The notes under the pieces: generated by a model
Database searches by the model: none
Seen by the model: the letters and a program-made list of their open reading frames with translations, nothing else
Told to the model about the DNA's origin: nothing
Program-made: the position numbers and the translations under genes
Part shown: in pieces, positions 16,910 through 26,729 of the stretch
Layout of the letters: every line of letters begins with the position of its first letter
Position numbering within the stretch: the first letter of the stretch is position 1
DNA from: CAISKJ01 sp046351555
GTDB taxonomy: Bacteria; Myxococcota_A; Polyangia; Polyangiales; Ga0077539
DNA: 64,000 bases
Direction: 5' to 3'
NCBI GenBank assembly: GCA_046351555.1
Contig: JAXLYI010000039.1
Span: 43,247 to 107,246, forward strand

Positions 16910-17392
16910 TCAGGGCGCCGTCACCACCATCGTCGTCACCGTCCCCTCGGTCACCACGCCCGCCGCGCAGCGCCGCGCGTCCTCGCCCACCTCGGCGACG
17001 CGGCCCCGCAGCGCCATCGCGCGCCCGAAGCTCCGCGCCCGCGCCGCGTCGTCGCCCGACACCGCCGCGCCTTCGAAGCGATCCGCCTGCTCGTCGAGCA
17101 GCCGGAGCGAGGCGTCGAGCTGCGAGAGCTGCTCGTCGAGGCACGACGCCTCCGCGCGGTCGCCGCGGGCGCGCGCGCGGGTGAGCTGGCGCTGCACGTC
17201 CCAGCGCATCGCCGTCACGCCCCGCCGCGTCGCCGCGAGCTCGCGGGCCTGGTCGGGCGCGGTGAGCACCGGCGCGCGCGCGGCGACCCTCGAGGGCGCG
17301 CGGGCGGTGGCGGGGGCGCGGGCGGACGGGGGCGACGACGCGCACGCCGTCAGCGTCGCGCCGAGCCCCCAGGCGAGGAGCCTTGGGTTCAT
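16910..17392 (-). CDS. small helical lipoprotein, unknown
   Basis: 160 residues. The N-terminus runs MNPRLLAWGLGATLTAC, a short signal peptide with lipobox LTAC at Cys17. An Ala/Pro/Arg spacer precedes a helical, probably coiled-coil region (about 55-125) rich in Arg, Glu and Leu, and the end (TEGTVTTMVVTAP) is strand-like. Function unknown. It lies 39 nt downstream of the ferredoxin gene in the same direction and may share its transcript. Confidence 0.7.
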   Translation of the reverse strand: MNPRLLAWGLGATLTACASSPPSARAPATARAPSRVAARAPVLTAPDQARELAATRRGVTAMRWDVQRQLTRARARGDRAEASCLDEQLSQLDASLRLLDEQADRFEGAAVSGDDAARARSFGRAMALRGRVAEVGEDARRCAAGVVTEGTVTTMVVTAP

Positions 17393-17431
17393 GCCGTATC
17401 CGTTGCGCGGACGGCGCGCCGCATTCGGGGG

Positions 17432-17797
17432 CTACCGCTTGGGGGCGAGGTTGCGCGTGGCGCGGAGGCGCTCGGCCTTGGCCGCCTTGCGCGCGGCGAC
17501 GTCCTCCACCGGGGGCACGTCGACCCGCACGTCGCCCGTGCCCGTGAGCTTCGCCTGGCAGGCGAGCCGGAGCCCGACGATGCGCGCGATCGTCCCGAGG
17601 TGGGTGATCTCGCTCTCGACGATCGGCGTGAGGTGCTCGCGCCCGGACACCACCGTCACCCGGCAGAGCGCGCAGGTCGCGACGCCGCCGCAGGAGGTCG
17701 ACACCGGGTGCCCGGCGGCCTGGAGCGCGCTGAGGAGCGAGGTGCCCGCGGGCGCCTCGAGCGCGCGCTCGGCCCCGGCGATGGTGATCTTCGGCAT
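17432..17797 (-). CDS. [2Fe-2S] ferredoxin (plant/adrenodoxin fold)
   Basis: 121 residues, cytoplasmic. Cluster ligands are visible as S-C-GGVATC-ALC (Cys-x5-Cys-x2-Cys) and a fourth Cys in RLACQAKL. This is the beta-grasp [2Fe-2S] pattern of electron carriers; the partner oxidoreductase is not in the window. The C-terminal 25 residues are a basic extension. A TAGTGG box lies 10 nt before the ATG. The helical lipoprotein follows in the same direction. Confidence 0.88.
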   Translation of the reverse strand: MPKITIAGAERALEAPAGTSLLSALQAAGHPVSTSCGGVATCALCRVTVVSGREHLTPIVESEITHLGTIARIVGLRLACQAKLTGTGDVRVDVPPVEDVAARKAAKAERLRATRNLAPKR

Positions 17798-17834
17798 GGC
17801 CCGTGGGCCACTACCACAGCGCGCGGCGGGCGCG

Positions 17835-18503
17835 CTACGGGTCGGCCGCGGGGGGCCACGAGGTGGCGGGCGCCGGCGGGGCCGCCAGGTCGCTGACGAA
17901 GCGCCGGAGGTGCGAGAGGATCATCTCGCGCGCCACGCGGTTCTGCCCGCCCTCGGGGATGATCACGTCGGCGAAGCGCTTGGAGGGCTCGACGAAGGCC
18001 ATGTGCATCGGCCGCACCGTCTCGTAGTACTGCGCGCGGATCTGCGCGAAGGTGCGCCCGCGGTGCTCCATGTCGCGGCGGATGCGGCGCATCAGCCGAA
18101 TGTCGGCGTCGGTGTCGACGTAGAGCTTCACGTCGAGCCGGCGGCGGATCTGCTCGAGCGCCAGCACCAGGATCCCCTCGACCACGATGATCGGCGTCGG
18201 GGCCATCGGGGTGGTGGCCTCCTCGCGCACGTGGCGGGAGAAATCGTAGCGGGGCTTCTCGACGGGGCGGCCCTCGCGCAGCGCGTCGAGGTGCGCGGCG
18301 AAGAGCTCGTTGTCGAGGGAGTCGGGGTGGTCGAAGTTCACCTTCGCCCGCTCCTCCGCGGAGAGGTGGGCGAGGTCGCGGTAGTACGCGTCGTGCTCGA
18401 TGGACGACACGTGGTGGGGGGGCATCGACTCGACGATCGCCCGGGCGATGGTGCTCTTGCCCGAGCCGGATCCGCCGGCGACGCCGACGAGGAGGACGTT
18501 CAC
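17835..18503 (-). CDS. udk: uridine kinase
   Basis: 222 residues. The P-loop GGSGSGKS (10-17) follows the first strand; other family blocks are HDAYYRDL, NFDHPDSLDNEL, PRYDFSRHVR and VVEGILVLA. It phosphorylates uridine and cytidine with ATP or GTP in pyrimidine salvage. The 14 C-terminal residues are a Pro/Ala-rich tail not needed by the family. It starts with GTG directly after a TAGGGT box and is divergent from the sigma-54 regulator. Confidence 0.92.
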   Translation of the reverse strand: MNVLLVGVAGGSGSGKSTIARAIVESMPPHHVSSIEHDAYYRDLAHLSAEERAKVNFDHPDSLDNELFAAHLDALREGRPVEKPRYDFSRHVREEATTPMAPTPIIVVEGILVLALEQIRRRLDVKLYVDTDADIRLMRRIRRDMEHRGRTFAQIRAQYYETVRPMHMAFVEPSKRFADVIIPEGGQNRVAREMILSHLRRFVSDLAAPPAPATSWPPAADP

Positions 18504-18513
18504 GGCGGGCGCG

Positions 18514-18519
18514 ACCCTA
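18514..18519 (-). promoter_or_regulatory. -10-like box near the udk start
   Basis: TAGGGT on the minus strand, 10 nt before the GTG at 18503, predicting a leader of about 4 nt. Confidence 0.35.
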
Positions 18520-18667
18520 CCGGAGCGCCGCCCGCCACACCAGGACGATCACCGTCCGAGGCCGCGCCACCCCTCCGGGCGCCGCCTTGCACGACAGCGC
18601 CGGCTCCGCGATGCTCGCTCGGGCGTCGCGCCACGACGGCGCCCCGTCCCCCCACCCGGAGCACTGG

Positions 18668-20251
18668 ATGCACCAAGACTCGCCGCCCGTCCGAACCGGG
18701 CCGCCGCGCGCATCGTCGCCGTCCGCGCCGCGCGCATCGACGCCTGCCGCGCCGCTCTCCTCCCCGCCGCCGGGCGGGCCCGTGCGCGTGCTCGTGGTCG
18801 AGGACGACGACGCCGTGCGCCGCGCGGTCGTGCGCCAGCTCCGCGACCCGGGCTTCGAACTCGTCGAGTCCGGCGACGGCGAGGAGGCCCTCGAGCTGCT
18901 CTCCGCGCACGAGTTCGACGTGGTGCTCGCCGACGTGGTGATGCCGCGCGCCGGCGGGATGGAGCTCCTCCGCCGCGTGCGCGAGCGGGCCATCGACGTC
19001 GAGGTGATCATGATGACGGCCCACAACGACCTGTCGCTGGCCTTCGAGGCGGTGCAGGCGGGGGCCTTCCATTTCCTCAAGAAGCCCTTCTCCACCGAGG
19101 AGCTGCGGCTCCACGTGCTGCGCGCGAGCGAGCGCCAGCGCATCCTCGCGCGCACCCGCCAGCTCGAGGCCCAGCTCGACGGGGCGCGGCCCGCGGCGCG
19201 CGCGCTCGGCACCTCCCGCGCGATGCGCGAGGTGCGGGAGTTCGTCCAGCGGGTGGCGCCGCAGATGTCGTCGGTGCTCGTCACGGGCGAGTGCGGCACG
19301 GGCAAGGAGGTGATCGCGCGGGAGATCCACGCGCGCTCGACGCGGGCCCGCGGGCCCTTCATCGCGGTCAACTGCGGCGCGCTCCCCGAGACGCTGGTGG
19401 AGACGATCCTGTTCGGCTCGGCCCGCGGCGCCTACTCGGGCGCGGAGGACCGCCCGGGCCACTTCGAAGCCGCCAACGGGGGCACGATCTTCCTCGACGA
19501 GATCGGCGAGCTGCCGAAGGCGCAGCAGGTGAAGTTCCTCCGCGTCCTCCAGGAGCGGAAGGTGACGCGCGTGGGCGAGTCGCGCGAGCGCGAGGTCAAC
19601 GTCCGCGTCATCGCCGCCACCAACGTCGACATCAAGGCCGCCGTCGCCGAGCAGCGCTTCCGCCAGGACCTCTACTTCCGCCTCCGCGTCCAGGCGATCC
19701 AGCTCCCGCCCCTGCGCGAGCGCCGCGAGGACATCCAGCTCCTCGCCTACCACTTCCTCCAGAAGCACGGCCCGCAGCTCAACCCCCGCGTCCACCGCAT
19801 CTCGCCCATCGCCCTCCGCGCGCTCGAATCCTACGAGTGGCCCGGCAACGTCCGCGAGCTCGAGAGCGCCATCTACGTCGGCCTCGGCGCCGCCGCGGGC
19901 GACACCCTCGAGCTCGATGGCCTCCCCGCCGAGCTCCGCGCCGTGCAGCTCACCGGCCCCGCGCTCCCCTCCGCCCCGCTGCCGGCCGCGCCCCCGCCGG
20001 TCGCCCCGCTCGCGCCGCCGCCCTTCGCGCCGCCCCCGGCCCTCGCCACGCTCGACTACACCGAGGCGCGCCGCCGCTGCATCGCCGACTTCGAGCGCGC
20101 CTTCGTCAAGGCCGTGCTCGACGCAGCCGGCGGCAACATCTCGCAGGCCGCGCGCCTCGCCGGCCTCGACCGCAGCAACTTCCGCCGCGTCCAGCGCCGC
20201 GTCGCGGGCGACCCCGGCCCCGACGACGACGACGAGCGCCGCCCGTCCTGA
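18668..20251 (+). CDS. sigma-54-dependent response regulator (NtrC type)
   Basis: 527 residues. A Pro/Ser N-terminal extension (1-38), receiver domain (40-155) with phospho-acceptor Asp89, AAA+ domain (about 178-410) with Walker A GECGTGKE, GAYSGA loop (254-259), Walker B GGTIFLDE, then a Pro-rich linker and a Fis-type helix-turn-helix (GGNISQAARLAGLDRSNFRR). The loop that touches sigma-54 is normally GAFTGA; here it is GAYSGA, both changes being conservative. The ATG at 18668 has ggag 7 nt upstream; earlier in-frame starts only lengthen the disordered extension. No kinase partner is adjacent. Confidence 0.92.
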   Translation: MHQDSPPVRTGPPRASSPSAPRASTPAAPLSSPPPGGPVRVLVVEDDDAVRRAVVRQLRDPGFELVESGDGEEALELLSAHEFDVVLADVVMPRAGGMELLRRVRERAIDVEVIMMTAHNDLSLAFEAVQAGAFHFLKKPFSTEELRLHVLRASERQRILARTRQLEAQLDGARPAARALGTSRAMREVREFVQRVAPQMSSVLVTGECGTGKEVIAREIHARSTRARGPFIAVNCGALPETLVETILFGSARGAYSGAEDRPGHFEAANGGTIFLDEIGELPKAQQVKFLRVLQERKVTRVGESREREVNVRVIAATNVDIKAAVAEQRFRQDLYFRLRVQAIQLPPLRERREDIQLLAYHFLQKHGPQLNPRVHRISPIALRALESYEWPGNVRELESAIYVGLGAAAGDTLELDGLPAELRAVQLTGPALPSAPLPAAPPPVAPLAPPPFAPPPALATLDYTEARRRCIADFERAFVKAVLDAAGGNISQAARLAGLDRSNFRRVQRRVAGDPGPDDDDERRPS

Positions 20252-20262
20252 CCGCGCGGGAG

Positions 20263-20268
20263 TAGAGT
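20263..20268 (+). promoter_or_regulatory. -10-like box abutting the methyltransferase-like gene
   Basis: TAGAGT ends 8 nt before the ATG at 20277, predicting a two-base leader. Confidence 0.4.
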
Positions 20269-20276
20269 CCGCGGCG

Positions 20277-21026
20277 ATGACCCCGCCGCAGCCCCCCGTC
20301 GACTTCGACGCCCTCACCAAGGGCCTCTTCGCCCAGGGCGCCGAGGAGGCCATGCTCGACCGCGTGTTCGAACGCGTCGCCCCGCGGCGGCGCTTCTGCG
20401 TGGAGTTCGGCGCGGGCGACGGGCTGCGCAACAGCAACACCGCGCGGCTCCTGCGCGAGGGGGGCTGGCGCGGCGCGATGATCGAGGCGTCGGACTACCG
20501 CTTCGGCCAGCTCCGCGCCAACTGGGGCGGTGACCCCCGCGTGCGCCTCGCCCAGGCCCGCGTGCAGCCCGACACCGTCGAGGCCCTCTTCGCGTCGCTC
20601 GACGTCCCCGACGACCTCGACCTGCTCTCGATCGACATCGACGGCAACGACTACTGGGTGTGGCGCGCGATCGAGCGCTACCGCCCGCAGGTCGTGGTGA
20701 TCGAATACAACCCCTACCACGAGCCCCCCAAGCGCTGGGTGATGACGTACAACCCCGACCACGCCTGGGACGGGAGCACGTACTACGGCGCGAGCCTCGA
20801 GTCGCTCTCCATCCTCGGGCGCGCCAAGGGCTACGAGCTCCTCTGCTGCGACCGCCAGGGCAACAACGCCTTCTTCGTCGACGCCCCGCTCCTCGCGCGC
20901 TTCGGGGTCGCCGACAACCGCCCGCAGGCGCTCTACCGGCCCGCGACGTACAAGGCCCGCTTCGTCGGCGGCAACACCTTCGTCACCGGCCACCCGTACC
21001 GCTGGGGCCCCTTCGAAGAGCTGTAG
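20277..21026 (+). CDS. FkbM-like SAM-dependent methyltransferase candidate
   Basis: 249 residues, cytoplasmic. The segment FCVEFGAGDGLRNSNT is a SAM-binding first strand and glycine loop; GWRGAMIEAS looks like the acidic end of strand two, DLLSIDIDGNDYWVWRAI the strand-four region and VVIEYNPYHEP a following strand. This layout is that of FkbM-like methyltransferases, usually O-methylating sugars or polyketides, but the resemblance is by eye and the substrate is unknown. It is convergent with the guanylate kinase gene, 6 nt away. Confidence 0.65.
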   Translation: MTPPQPPVDFDALTKGLFAQGAEEAMLDRVFERVAPRRRFCVEFGAGDGLRNSNTARLLREGGWRGAMIEASDYRFGQLRANWGGDPRVRLAQARVQPDTVEALFASLDVPDDLDLLSIDIDGNDYWVWRAIERYRPQVVVIEYNPYHEPPKRWVMTYNPDHAWDGSTYYGASLESLSILGRAKGYELLCCDRQGNNAFFVDAPLLARFGVADNRPQALYRPATYKARFVGGNTFVTGHPYRWGPFEEL

Positions 21027-21032
21027 CGCCCG

Positions 21033-21668
21033 TCACGCGCCGCGCAGCACGGCCTCGACGCGGTTGGCCCGGCGCCAGCGGCGCGCGCCCTCGGCCACCA
21101 CGCTCGCGTCGAGCTCGGCCGAGGCCGCGTCGAGGTCGTCGTTGACCACCACGTAGTCGAACATCGCGTAGTGCGTGAGCTCGACCCGCGCGTCGCGCAG
21201 CCGCCGGGCCACCGACTCCTCGTTGTCGGTGCCGCGCCCCCGCAGCCTGCGCTCCAGCTCCGCGAGCGACGGCGGCAGCACGAACACCCCCACCGCCTCG
21301 GGCACCCGCGCCTTGAACTGCCGCGCCCCCTGCTGGTCGATGACGAACACCATCCCCCGCACGCGCGCCCGCACCTCGGCCACCTTCTCCAGCGACGTGC
21401 CGTAGCGCTGCCCGTGCACCTCGGCCCACTCAGCGAAGGCCCCGCGCGCCACCATGTCGTCGAAGGCCGCGCGCGTCACGAAGTGGTAGTCGCGCCCGTC
21501 CTCCTCGCCCTGGCGCGGCGCGCGCGTCGTCACCGACACGCTCTGCGCGAGCTCGGGGTGGCGCGCGAGGAGCCGGCGCACCAGCGTGGTCTTGCCCGCC
21601 CCCGAAGGCGAGGTGACGATCAGCGGGAGGAAGTCCTCGGCGGCGTGGAGCATCATCGGGGCGTTCAC
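21033..21668 (-). CDS. gmk: guanylate kinase
   Basis: 211 residues. Converts GMP to GDP with ATP. P-loop SPSGAGKTTL, GMP-binding VTTRAPRQGEEDGRDYHFV, the FAEWAEVHGQRYGT segment and the lid R-x-RGTDNEESVARR are all present. The GTG at 21668 overlaps the yicC stop (GTGA), implying translational coupling; ATGs at 21656 and 21653 are alternatives. The yicC-gmk pair is a very common bacterial arrangement. Confidence 0.95.
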   Translation of the reverse strand: MNAPMMLHAAEDFLPLIVTSPSGAGKTTLVRRLLARHPELAQSVSVTTRAPRQGEEDGRDYHFVTRAAFDDMVARGAFAEWAEVHGQRYGTSLEKVAEVRARVRGMVFVIDQQGARQFKARVPEAVGVFVLPPSLAELERRLRGRGTDNEESVARRLRDARVELTHYAMFDYVVVNDDLDAASAELDASVVAEGARRWRRANRVEAVLRGA

Positions 21669-22531
21669 TCGACGTTCTGCGCCTGCTCGCGCATGCGCTC
21701 GATCTCGGCCTTGAGCTCGATGACGGCGATGGCCACCTCGCCCTCGCTCGACTTCGAGCCGACGGTGTTCACCTCGCGCGCCATCTCCTGGAGGAGGAAG
21801 TCGATGCGCCGGCCCACCGGCTCGCGCTCGTCGAAGAGCCGCGCGAGCTGCGCGCGGTGGCACTCGAGGCGCGTCAGCTCCTCGGCGATGTCCGCGTGGT
21901 CGGCGAGGATCGCCACCTCCTGCTCGAGCCGCGTCGCGTCGACCCGCGCCCCGTCGAGCAGGCGCTCGAGCCGCTCGCGGAAGCGCGCCCGCAGCCGCTC
22001 GGCCATCCCCTCGGCCCGGTCGTGGACGGCCCGCGCGTAGCCCCCCACCGCCTCCAGCCGGCGCCCGAGGTCGAGCGCCAACGCCTCACCCTCCCGCGAG
22101 CGCATCCGCTCGAGGTCGTCGACGGCCCGATCCACCGCCTCGCGCAGCGACGCGCGGGTCTTCTCCGGGTCGCGCTCGCCCGACTGGACGAAGAGGTCGG
22201 GCACCATCGCGAGCAGCGACAGCGACGCCCGCTCGCCCGTCCCGAGCTCGTCAGCCACAGCCTGAAACTCCCGCAGCGCCGCGACCGCCCGCGCCCGGTC
22301 GAGCGTCAGGGGCGAGCGCCCGCAGCCCTCGCAGTGCACCGTGACGTCGACCCGGCCCCGCGCCAGCCGCGCCCGCACGAGCTGCTCGGCGAAGACGTGG
22401 TGGTCGGTCATCTCGCGCGGGAGCTTCACCCGCACGTCGAGGAAGCGGTGGTTGACCGAGCGCACCTCGGCGACGAGCCGGCCCGAGGGGCCGCTGGCCT
22501 CGCCGACGCCGAACCCGGTCATGCTGCGCAC
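21665..22531 (-). CDS. yicC: YicC family endoribonuclease
   Basis: 288 residues, the standard length. The N-terminal block MTGFGVGEASG with SVNHRFLDVRVKLPRE and the C-terminal block RIDFLLQEMAREVNTVGSKS define the YicC family, whose characterised members cut RNA. A Zn-like CEGCG in the middle is a local variation. The GTG start at 22531 has ggagg 8 nt upstream. It sits between the epimerase gene (13 nt) and gmk (overlap), in the long minus-strand operon. Confidence 0.93.
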   Translation of the reverse strand: MRSMTGFGVGEASGPSGRLVAEVRSVNHRFLDVRVKLPREMTDHHVFAEQLVRARLARGRVDVTVHCEGCGRSPLTLDRARAVAALREFQAVADELGTGERASLSLLAMVPDLFVQSGERDPEKTRASLREAVDRAVDDLERMRSREGEALALDLGRRLEAVGGYARAVHDRAEGMAERLRARFRERLERLLDGARVDATRLEQEVAILADHADIAEELTRLECHRAQLARLFDEREPVGRRIDFLLQEMAREVNTVGSKSSEGEVAIAVIELKAEIERMREQAQNVE

Positions 22532-22544
22532 GGCGACGCCTCCG

Positions 22545-23480
22545 CTACTTCGCCTCGAGCGCGCGGTAGTAGTCCACCGCGAGCTTCAGGCCCGCCGCGA
22601 GGTCGAAGAGCACCTCGTAGCCCAGCAGCGCCCGCGCCGCGGAGATGTCCGCGAGGGAGTGCCGCACGTCGCCCGCGCGCCCCGGGCCGTACTCCGGCGT
22701 GAGGTCGGTGCCGAGCTCGCGGTTGATCATCGCGACCAGCTCGTTGAGCGTCACGCGCGCGCCGCAGGCGACGTTGACCACCTCGCCGGCGGTCTTCGCC
22801 TTGGCCGCGAGGAGGTTGGCGCTCACGACGTTCTCGATGAAGCAGAAGTCGCGCGACTGGCCGCCGTCGCCGTTGACCCGCGGGCGCTCGCCGCGGAGCA
22901 TCAGCGTGATGAAGCGCGGGATCACCGCGGCGTACTCGCTCTGCGGGTCCTGCCGCGGGCCGAACACGTTGAAGTACCGCAGCGACACCGTCTCGATGCC
23001 GAAGAGCTTCCCGAACACCGTCACGTAGTGCTCGCCGGTGAGCTTCGACACCGCGTACGGGCTCATCGGCCGCGGGGTCATCGTCTCCACCTTGGGCAGC
23101 ACCTCGGTGTCGCCGTAGGCGCTCGAGCTCGCCGCGTACACCAGCTTCCGCACGCCCGCGACGCGCGCCGCCTGGAGCAGCGTCACCGTGCCGCCGACGT
23201 TGGCCCGGTCGCTCGCCACCGGGTCGACCACGCTCCGCGCCACCGACGGGATCGCCGCCTCGTGGAAGACCGCGTCGACCCCGTGGACCGCCCGCGCCGC
23301 CGCCTCGGGGTCGCCGACGTCCCCCTCGATGAACTCGATCTTGCCGTGAACGCGCGCGATGTTCTCGCGGCGCCCGGTGGCGAAGTTGTCGATCGCCCGC
23401 ACGGTCGCGCCGCGCGCGAGCAGGGCGTCGATGAGGTGCCCCCCGATGAAGCCGGCGCCGCCGGTGACGAGTGCCTTCAC
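22545..23480 (-). CDS. NAD-dependent nucleotide-sugar epimerase (GalE-like)
   Basis: 311 residues, an extended short-chain dehydrogenase. NAD-binding GGAGFIGGHL at the N-terminus, the Ser of ASSSAYGD, the catalytic Tyr-x3-Lys in SPYAVSKLTGEHY, NVFGPRQDPQS and the sugar-site region NGDGGQSRDF. It most resembles UDP-glucose/UDP-N-acetylglucosamine 4-epimerases used in surface polysaccharide synthesis, but close relatives act as dehydratases. It is embedded in an operon of housekeeping genes, so context does not settle the substrate. Confidence 0.88.
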   Translation of the reverse strand: MKALVTGGAGFIGGHLIDALLARGATVRAIDNFATGRRENIARVHGKIEFIEGDVGDPEAAARAVHGVDAVFHEAAIPSVARSVVDPVASDRANVGGTVTLLQAARVAGVRKLVYAASSSAYGDTEVLPKVETMTPRPMSPYAVSKLTGEHYVTVFGKLFGIETVSLRYFNVFGPRQDPQSEYAAVIPRFITLMLRGERPRVNGDGGQSRDFCFIENVVSANLLAAKAKTAGEVVNVACGARVTLNELVAMINRELGTDLTPEYGPGRAGDVRHSLADISAARALLGYEVLFDLAAGLKLAVDYYRALEAK

Positions 23481-23496
23481 GTCGCGTCCGCTCCCG

Positions 23497-23811
23497 TCAC
23501 TTCTTCGGGCCGAAGAGGTTGGCCAGCTTCGCCTTCGCCTTGAGCGCGGCCTCGTCGGTGCCGGGCTCGCCGTTCTTGAAGGTGAAGAAGGTGCAGTGGT
23601 TGGTCGCCTCGCGGTCCGGGATGTACTCCGTGATCTTCTCGCGGCACTGGTTGTGCGCGCCGGGGTCCCAGTACTCGCAGTTCTTGCAGACGTGCAGGTC
23701 CGCGCCGCAGTGCGGGCAGGCGTCGCGCCGCTGCATCTTCACCTCGAAGACCAGCTCGTTCCTGCACTTGTGGCAGAAGTGCTTCTTCTCTTCGACCTTG
23801 GGCATCCACAT
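23497..23811 (-). CDS. small zinc-ribbon protein
   Basis: 104 residues. Three Cys pairs: FCHKCRNEL, ACPHCGADL and HVCKNCEYW, then single cysteines in NQCRE and NHCTFF. The first four can form a rubredoxin-like zinc knuckle, and the rest possibly a second site. The second half is charged and helical. It is cytoplasmic and of unknown function, perhaps RNA- or protein-binding. It lies between the DUF507 gene (27 nt upstream) and the epimerase gene (16 nt downstream). Confidence 0.8.
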   Translation of the reverse strand: MWMPKVEEKKHFCHKCRNELVFEVKMQRRDACPHCGADLHVCKNCEYWDPGAHNQCREKITEYIPDREATNHCTFFTFKNGEPGTDEAALKAKAKLANLFGPKK

Positions 23812-23838
23812 GGCCGCTCTCCGCTCCGCCCCCGCCGC

Positions 23839-24354
23839 CTACTCGTTCACGCCGTGCTTGCGCTTCACCTGGTCCATCACCCGGGCGTACTCGACCTCCC
23901 AGGTCTTGGTACCCTCCTGGATGTTCTTGATCTTCTCGCGGACCTCTTTGTCGATCACCTCGTCCTCGCTCATGTGGCGCTCGAGCACCCGGCGGCACTT
24001 GCGCCGGATCGCGTCGTCCTCCGCGAAGATCTCGTCGACGTGCGGCGAGCGCATGAAGATGATGAGGAGCTGGTTGAGGATGTACGAGGTCGCCTCGTTG
24101 CCCGTCCCGACGTTGTGCTGGTCGGCCAGGGCCTTCTTGTACTTGCCGAGGTCCTGCCGGGTGCCGCCGACGGCCTCCACGCGGTCCTTCGCGCGCTCGG
24201 TGAGGTTGCGCTCCATCCGGAGGTATTCGCGGAGCACCGACTCGATGTCGGCCTCCATCTCGCGCGGGTTGGAGGTCTCGAGGTCGCCGTCGCTCGTGAG
24301 CGTCCGGACGATGTCCATCGCGATCACCGGGATCTTGCTGCTGTAGAGTTTCAT
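23839..24354 (-). CDS. DUF507 family protein
   Basis: 171 residues from the ATG at 24354; an upstream in-frame GTG at 24396 would add only 14 residues. Almost entirely helical, beginning MKLYSSKIP and containing repeated charged blocks (MEADIESVLREYLRMERN, EVREKIKNIQEG). This is the pattern I associate with DUF507, a conserved family of unknown function found mainly in Deltaproteobacteria and relatives. It is co-directional with the zinc-ribbon and VWA genes, suggesting a shared transcript. Confidence 0.75.
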   Translation of the reverse strand: MKLYSSKIPVIAMDIVRTLTSDGDLETSNPREMEADIESVLREYLRMERNLTERAKDRVEAVGGTRQDLGKYKKALADQHNVGTGNEATSYILNQLLIIFMRSPHVDEIFAEDDAIRRKCRRVLERHMSEDEVIDKEVREKIKNIQEGTKTWEVEYARVMDQVKRKHGVNE

Positions 24355-24402
24355 GGGCTTCCGTCCGGGCGCGGCGACCCTATGCCCGCCGCGCACGGGG
24401 TG

Positions 24403-25581
<1,179 letters not shown>

Positions 25582-25648
25582 GCCACAGGACGGCGGCGGA
25601 CGTCACCTCCCGGGCGGGCGAACGGCCGCGGCGCCCCGGCGAATGGGT

Positions 25649-26536
25649 TCAGCCCACCTTGCGAGGCGCCTCGGGCTCGGCGTCGGCGTCGTCGTTGTCG
25701 GGCGCCCCGTCGCGCGCCTCGCCGCCTTCGTCCTCGTCGCTCCCGTCCTCGCCGTCTCCGTTGGTCTCTTCGACGGCGCGCTTCGGCGCGCGCTCGTGGA
25801 CGCGGGGGACGGCGTCCAGGGCGGCGAGCAGCCGCGAGAGCAGCGCATCGGAGCCGGGCACCGCCGGGTCTTCGACGGCGCAGGCGCGGGCCACGTAGTC
25901 GCAGAGCGCCGCCGTGCACACGTCGAGCGTCTCGCGGACGGTGGCGCGGGCGACGGCGGGGCGTGGCCGGAGGGAGCCGGTGGCGCCGATCGCGCGGCCG
26001 TAGACGACGTGGGCGGCTTCGACGCGGCGGAGGTGGCCGTCGAGGTGGTGGCGCGACAGCACGGCGCCCGCCGCGGGGGCGCGGAGGGCGTCGAGGGCCT
26101 TGCCCGCGTCGGTCCACGCCGCGTAGGGGGAGCGAGCGAGGAAGGGGACGCCGGTGCCCGCGCCGAACACGGCCACGTCGAGCTCGGCGGCGCCCTCCGC
26201 GCCGGTCTCCTTCTCGACCCTCACCGCGACGCGGAGGCCGTCGCGCAGCGTCCGCCAGGGGGTGCGGTAGGTCGCCAGCGCGGCGCCCGCGGCGGGCTGC
26301 GAGGGGCCCTCGTCACCGCCCTGCGCGGCGACGGCCCCGTCGAGGGTCTCCACCGCCTCGCCCATCCGCGTGCGGCTGGCGCCGAGCGCGCGGGTGACGA
26401 AGAGGCGGTCTTCCTTCGCGACGTTCTTGTCGGTGACCACCCGATCGTAGGTGACCATCAGCGCCCGGCACACCCCGATCGCCTGCGACGCGCCGAGCGC
26501 GGTGCAGGTCAGCTTGACTCTCCACTGTTCGTTCAT
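25649..26536 (-). CDS. conserved unknown protein, first gene of the minus-strand operon
   Basis: 295 residues. Ala/Arg-rich helical protein without signal peptide, membrane helix or recognisable motif; the last 60 residues are an acidic, disordered tail (Glu, Asp, Gly). The ATG at 26536 has a strong ribosome-binding site (gacggaggagcacg). Because it heads the run with the CoxE-like and DUF507 genes it may act with them, but this is inference. Confidence 0.75.
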   Translation of the reverse strand: MNEQWRVKLTCTALGASQAIGVCRALMVTYDRVVTDKNVAKEDRLFVTRALGASRTRMGEAVETLDGAVAAQGGDEGPSQPAAGAALATYRTPWRTLRDGLRVAVRVEKETGAEGAAELDVAVFGAGTGVPFLARSPYAAWTDAGKALDALRAPAAGAVLSRHHLDGHLRRVEAAHVVYGRAIGATGSLRPRPAVARATVRETLDVCTAALCDYVARACAVEDPAVPGSDALLSRLLAALDAVPRVHERAPKRAVEETNGDGEDGSDEDEGGEARDGAPDNDDADAEPEAPRKVG

Positions 26537-26729
26537 CGTGCTCCTCCGTCGGGGCGGCGACCGGCCGTCCTGTCGCTCCGGTTCTAACGCCGCGTCACGG
26601 ACGGCGCAGCGCCTTCAGCGCGCCCATCGTGTGCGCTGCCCGCCCGTCGGACAGCGCCCTTCGCCATCGGGAGAACGGACCTTGGAAGGGCGGCACGACG
26701 ACGGGGCCGACGCCGCGCCGCGACGTCAT

